From assembly GCA_023392615.1 (NCBI GenBank), contig JAEVYT010000030.1:310001-374000 (forward strand): 64,000 bases of DNA, written 5' to 3'. Position 1 is the stretch's first letter. Each line of letters begins with the position of its first letter. A program made the translations under genes and the position numbers. Under the pieces are notes generated by a model. It saw only the letters and a program-made list of their open reading frames with translations, had not been told where the DNA came from and did no database searches. The DNA is from Bacillota bacterium. Lineage in GTDB: Bacteria > Bacillota > Clostridia > Lachnospirales > Lachnospiraceae. Shown piece after piece: positions 61,080 to 64,000 of the stretch.

Positions 61080-61529
61080 CTATTCTAATATTTTCTTTAA
61101 TTCGTCCATGAAAGTACTGACATCTTTAAACTCACGGTATACGGAAGCAAATCTTACATAGGCAACCGGATCTAGATTTTTTAATTTATTCATAACGATT
61201 TCACCGATAACAGAACTAGGAATCTCCTTATCTTCACGGATAAAGATGGAATTTTCGACTTCGTCCACAAGTGATGTAATCTGGTCAATTGAAATAGGGC
61301 GTTTATGACAGGAACGAAATACGCCTGCTTCAATCTTGGAACGATCATATGGTTCACGGTTATTATCCTTCTTAATTACTACCAAAGGGATGGTTTCAAC
61401 CTTCTCATATGTGGTAAATCTTCTATGACACTCATCACATTGTCTTCTTCTACGAATTGAGTTATTTTCATCAGCGGGACGGGAGTCAATCACTCTGGTG
61501 TTATCCTTGTTACAAAATGGGCATTTCAT
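61080..61529 (-). CDS. nrdR: Transcriptional repressor NrdR
   Basis: Represses ribonucleotide reductase genes when dATP is plentiful. The 149 residues have an N-terminal zinc ribbon (Cys 3, 6, 31, 34) that binds DNA, the SIRRRRQC basic stretch, and an ATP-cone domain from about 49 (VVIKKDNNREPYDRSKIEAG). GGAGG precedes ATG 61529. No ribonucleotide reductase gene is in the window. It has its own promoter and a leader hairpin, so it is separate from the ylmC/ymxH gene upstream on the same strand. Confidence 0.96.
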   Translation of the reverse strand: MKCPFCNKDNTRVIDSRPADENNSIRRRRQCDECHRRFTTYEKVETIPLVVIKKDNNREPYDRSKIEAGVFRSCHKRPISIDQITSLVDEVENSIFIREDKEIPSSVIGEIVMNKLKNLDPVAYVRFASVYREFKDVSTFMDELKKILE

Positions 61530-61557
61530 AGTAAATCCTCCTAGTTGGTACTAATAT

Positions 61558-61589
61558 AAATCGTTTCAAACTAAATAGTTTGACGATTT
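61558..61589 (-). promoter_or_regulatory. Leader hairpin of nrdR
   Basis: AAATCGT-TT-CAAACTA and TAGTTTG-ACGATTT can pair over 14 bp with a 2-nt bulge, between the predicted transcription start and the ribosome site of nrdR. It could be a leader hairpin or an operator; nothing identifies a ligand. Confidence 0.5.
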
Positions 61590-61604
61590 ATTAGACATAA
61601 CTAG

Positions 61605-61633
61605 ATTATATTGAAAAATTTACTAATGGTCAA
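61605..61633 (-). promoter_or_regulatory. Strong sigma-A promoter of nrdR
   Basis: On the minus strand TTGACC (61633-61628), a 17-nt spacer and a perfect TATAAT (61610-61605), about 75 nt before nrdR. Confidence 0.75.
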
Positions 61634-61699
61634 GAAAATAATTACATATTAGTACTATTCCTGTTCAATTTTGTTGATTTTATTTCTTTTTTAATATAA

Positions 61700-61957
61700 T
61701 TAAATGCATTTTAGCAGACATTTTTCAATGTCCACATCTACTAGTATAATATCGACTCCAATTTGCTTGATACAGCTTCGTCCGATAACATATTCCTGGT
61801 CACGTCCAAGGATACCCCACACCTTACAGGGGCCGGGAATTATGATATGAGTAATTTGACCGGTGCATATATCGAATTCTACATCACAAACATATCCAAG
61901 TCTCATGCAGTCTCTACAATTGATTACTTCTTTCTCTCTTAACTCACAAATGCGCAT
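61700..61957 (-). CDS. YlmC/YmxH family sporulation protein (PRC barrel)
   Basis: An 85-residue PRC-barrel protein of the YlmC/YmxH sporulation family. The pattern MRICELREKEVINCRDCMRLGYVCDVEFD and GQITHIIIPGPCKVWGILGRDQEYVI is characteristic. The function is unsettled; the family is confined to endospore formers. GGGTGAT lies just before the ATG. In many clostridia it follows sigG, whereas here it is 7 kb away and inverted. Two CATATAAT sequences upstream resemble sigma-E -10 elements, but no matching -35 sequence was found. Confidence 0.88.
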   Translation of the reverse strand: MRICELREKEVINCRDCMRLGYVCDVEFDICTGQITHIIIPGPCKVWGILGRDQEYVIGRSCIKQIGVDIILVDVDIEKCLLKCI

Positions 61958-62261
61958 ATGATCACCCTTTACATGAGATTTGTCTATAATATAATCTCTC
62001 TTGTATCATGGTTTATTATATGCGCATAATTTTAAAATGTCCGCTGATTATATGCTTTATTATCTGTTTTGTTACTAATTTTTAAAATATTTTTATATAT
62101 TATTAAAGGTGATATACACACCAATAATAATATTAAAAATATAATCAAATACCAAACAAGACTCGTTGATTTGGACGTAGATAATGTTTTTTGGAGCCAT
62201 GGTAAAAAAAGAATCACTATAGAAGGACGTGTAAATATGTGTAAATATTTCTTGTAAAAAC

Positions 62262-62290
62262 TTGAAAAACATCTTTTCCTTTGCTATACT
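62262..62290 (+). promoter_or_regulatory. Probable sigma-A promoter of comM
   Basis: TTGAAA (62262-62267), a 17-nt spacer and TATACT (62285-62290), 53 nt before comM. The remaining 300 nt of this divergent gap are AT-rich, and I see no convincing gene in them. Confidence 0.6.
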
Positions 62291-62343
62291 ACCACTAAGC
62301 AAATGATTCCTTCGTTGTAGGAGAGACAATGGAAGGAGTAACT

Positions 62344-63876
62344 ATGTTCAGTAAAGCCTACAGTGCAACTTTTCACGGTATTGACGGTCTGGTTGTATCA
62401 GTGGAAGCAGATGTCAGTGATGGGTTACCAATTTTTGATATGGTGGGATATCTGGGATCGGAGGTTAAAGAGGCGCGTGAGAGAGTACGGATTGCGCTTA
62501 AGAATTCCGGTTATATGATACCACCGAAGAGAATTACAGTGAATCTATCCCCGGCAGATATACGTAAAGAAGGAACAGTCTTTGATTTATCTATTGCTAT
62601 TGCAATTCTAACGGCCCTTGGCCATCTTCCCGAAGAAAATCTTAAGGATTATTTAATTATCGGGGAACTCAGCTTAAACGGTAATGTGAATAAAGTAAAT
62701 GGAGTACTGCCTATTGTTTATTCTGCAAAACAACAGGGGTTTAAAAAGTGTATCGTTCCACAGGAGAATGCAAAAGAAGGAGCTGTTGTCTCCGGTATTG
62801 AAATCTATGGTGTAGCAACTCTAAAAGAAGCAGCTGATATTTTGAATGATAAAGAGGGAAAGTCACCGGTAGTGGTAGATGTCGAAGAACTTTTTATCGG
62901 TAGTAGAAAAGCTGATAGTATTGATTTTTTTGAAGTGGCAGGACAAAAAGCAGCTAAAAGGGCAATCGAGATTGCGGTATCCGGAATGCACAATATATTG
63001 ATGATCGGGCCTCCCGGTTCAGGCAAAACAATGTTAGCAAAAAGAATTCCTACGATCATGCCTGAGCTATCCTTTGAGGAAAGTATGGAAATATCCAAAA
63101 TATATAGCATAGCCGGTCTTTTAGATCAACAAGCATTAGTGTTAAATCGACCATATCGAAATCCACATCATACAATTACGACCACTGCATTGGTCGGGGG
63201 AGGAAGAGTGCCTCAGCCAGGTGAAATCAGTCTTGCACACCTGGGGGTTTTATTCCTTGATGAATTGCCCGAATTCCAAAAGAATACGATTGAGGTGTTA
63301 AGGCAACCTTTGGAGGATAAATCAGTTACGATAGCTAGATTAAACGGTACATACAAATATCCAGCAGGCTTTATGCTTGTTGGTGCGATGAACCCTTGTT
63401 CGTGTGGCTTTTATCCGGATCGTAATAAATGTGATTGTTCCATTAATCAGGTGAAACGTTATCTTGGACGAATCTCTCAGCCCTTATTGGATCGTTTTGA
63501 TATCTGTATAGAGGCCTTACAGATGAATTACAAAGAATTACTAGAACAGGAGAAACAAGAAAGTTCGGAAGATATCAGGAAGCGTGTAAGAATTGCCAGA
63601 CAAATTCAGTTAGAACGCTACGGTGGACAGAATATCTATTTTAACTCTCAATTAACTCCTAGGGCAATCAAAAAATATTGTAAACTGGATCGTAAGGAGG
63701 AGAGCTTACTGGAGGAAGCATTTGTAAAGATGAATCTCAGTGCCAGAGCCTATCATCGAATTCTTAAGGTTGCGAGAACGATAGCGGATCTCGATCAAAG
63801 TGAACAGATTCAAACCAAACATATCAGTGAAGCAATCTGTTATCGCAGTATAGATCAAAAATACTGGGGCGATTAA
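62344..63876 (+). CDS. comM: ComM/YifB-type magnesium chelatase-like AAA+ ATPase
   Basis: ComM is a hexameric helicase that promotes branch migration during recombination of incoming DNA in transformation. The 510 residues have an N-terminal Lon-protease-like S5 domain (about 1-170), an AAA+ core with Walker A GPPGSGKTM near 222, Walker B LFLDELPEF, and the MNPCSCGFYPD segment. A C-terminal lid has LSARAYHRILKVARTIADL. All nucleotide-binding motifs are intact. GGAG precedes ATG 62344; the ATG 15 nt earlier overlaps it. With comEA and comEC it gives this window three competence-type genes. A 20-bp hairpin starts at its stop codon. Confidence 0.92.
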   Translation: MFSKAYSATFHGIDGLVVSVEADVSDGLPIFDMVGYLGSEVKEARERVRIALKNSGYMIPPKRITVNLSPADIRKEGTVFDLSIAIAILTALGHLPEENLKDYLIIGELSLNGNVNKVNGVLPIVYSAKQQGFKKCIVPQENAKEGAVVSGIEIYGVATLKEAADILNDKEGKSPVVVDVEELFIGSRKADSIDFFEVAGQKAAKRAIEIAVSGMHNILMIGPPGSGKTMLAKRIPTIMPELSFEESMEISKIYSIAGLLDQQALVLNRPYRNPHHTITTTALVGGGRVPQPGEISLAHLGVLFLDELPEFQKNTIEVLRQPLEDKSVTIARLNGTYKYPAGFMLVGAMNPCSCGFYPDRNKCDCSINQVKRYLGRISQPLLDRFDICIEALQMNYKELLEQEKQESSEDIRKRVRIARQIQLERYGGQNIYFNSQLTPRAIKKYCKLDRKEESLLEEAFVKMNLSARAYHRILKVARTIADLDQSEQIQTKHISEAICYRSIDQKYWGD

Positions 63877-63919
63877 TGTGAATTATGCTTAAGAAGAAAT
63901 TCTTAAGCATAATTCACAT
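63876..63919. repeat. Perfect 20-bp stem repeat at the comM stop codon
   Basis: ATGTGAATTATGCTTAAGAA (63876-63895) and its exact complement (63900-63919) are separated by the tetraloop GAAA. The left arm begins on the last base of the comM stop codon. No U tract follows. The outer GTGAATTAT arms recur at 47937 and 63974. Confidence 0.9.
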
Positions 63920-63973
63920 CACTAAGTTTGAGCCTGCGAAATCCTCGGCACAAACTAACACAAAGGATAGGAA

Positions 63974-64000
63974 TATGAATTATGAAAAGCATAATTCACA
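63974..64000. repeat. Second GTGAATTAT-type palindrome at the window edge
   Basis: TATGAATTATG AAAAG CATAATTCACA, 55 nt after the previous copy and probably cut by the edge. TGAATTATG and CATAATTCA pair perfectly over 9 bp. Confidence 0.75.

Noticed and set aside
62032..62217. Minus-strand 61-codon frame with one hydrophobic stretch (VWYLIIFLILLLVCISPLIIY) between ylmC/ymxH and comM
   Set aside because: GTG start without a ribosome site, overlapping frames on both strands, and AT-rich DNA in which such frames arise by chance.

Overview
The window looks like a chromosomal segment of a low-GC, spore-forming member of the Clostridia, most likely Lachnospiraceae (Lachnoclostridium/Clostridium phytofermentans-like). 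This is inferred from the AT-rich intergenic DNA, the strong GGAGG ribosome sites, the sporulation genes (spoIIGA-sigE-sigG, spoVD, a spoVE/ftsW gene, a ylmC/ymxH gene) and a MurE with the DNPR signature of meso-diaminopimelate peptidoglycan. No rRNA, tRNA, CRISPR array, phage or transposase gene was seen. Almost every gene belongs to a recognisable family.

Layout. 0-5.8 kb: arginine biosynthesis, with argG (minus, cut by the window edge) divergent from maf, a GNAT acetyltransferase, argJ, argB and argD, closed by a strong bidirectional terminator. 5.9-10.9 kb: a small lipoprotein gene (minus), a MoxR ATPase-DUF58-DUF4129-like membrane protein operon, and a DUF606 membrane protein. 11-17.8 kb: comEA, an OmpR-type two-component pair, a GerMN lipoprotein, a 240-bp tandem array of 14-bp units, and comEC. 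18-21.5 kb: an APH-fold kinase, a DUF434 protein, a PhzF-family protein and a lone minus-strand sugar O-methyltransferase.

21.7-37.6 kb: a long plus-strand housekeeping run of murE, priA, def, fmt, a zinc peptidase, rsmB, rlmN, stp (PP2C), prkC (PASTA kinase), rsgA, rpe, a thiamine pyrophosphokinase gene, ychF and lgt. It joins translation start (formylation and deformylation), ribosome maturation, and cell-wall sensing by a kinase/phosphatase pair. 38-51.6 kb: the division and cell wall (dcw) cluster mraZ, rsmH, ftsL, a class B PBP gene, spoVD, mraY, murD, ftsW/spoVE, murA, divIB, ftsZ. It is preceded by a textbook array of MraZ boxes. 52-54.6 kb: spoIIGA-sigE-sigG, with a Spo0A-type promoter of unusually long spacing. 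54.8-61 kb: a more variable block with an Agr-like GHKL kinase/LytTR regulator, a flippase-like membrane protein, a ROK kinase, a zinc-ribbon protein and a lipoprotein. 61-64 kb: nrdR and ylmC/ymxH (minus) and comM (plus).

I found no clear undescribed multi-gene system. The most interesting unexplained material is non-coding. There are two families of small palindromic repeats that sit exactly at gene ends. One has GGGATATTGC ends and a conserved AAGGAAC core, and the other is built on GTGAATTAT. There is also the 14-bp tandem array upstream of comEC, a 20-bp perfect palindrome after the LytTR regulator gene, and several operator-like palindromes at promoters. Start codons were moved from the longest open frame wherever a Shine-Dalgarno sequence favoured an internal start.
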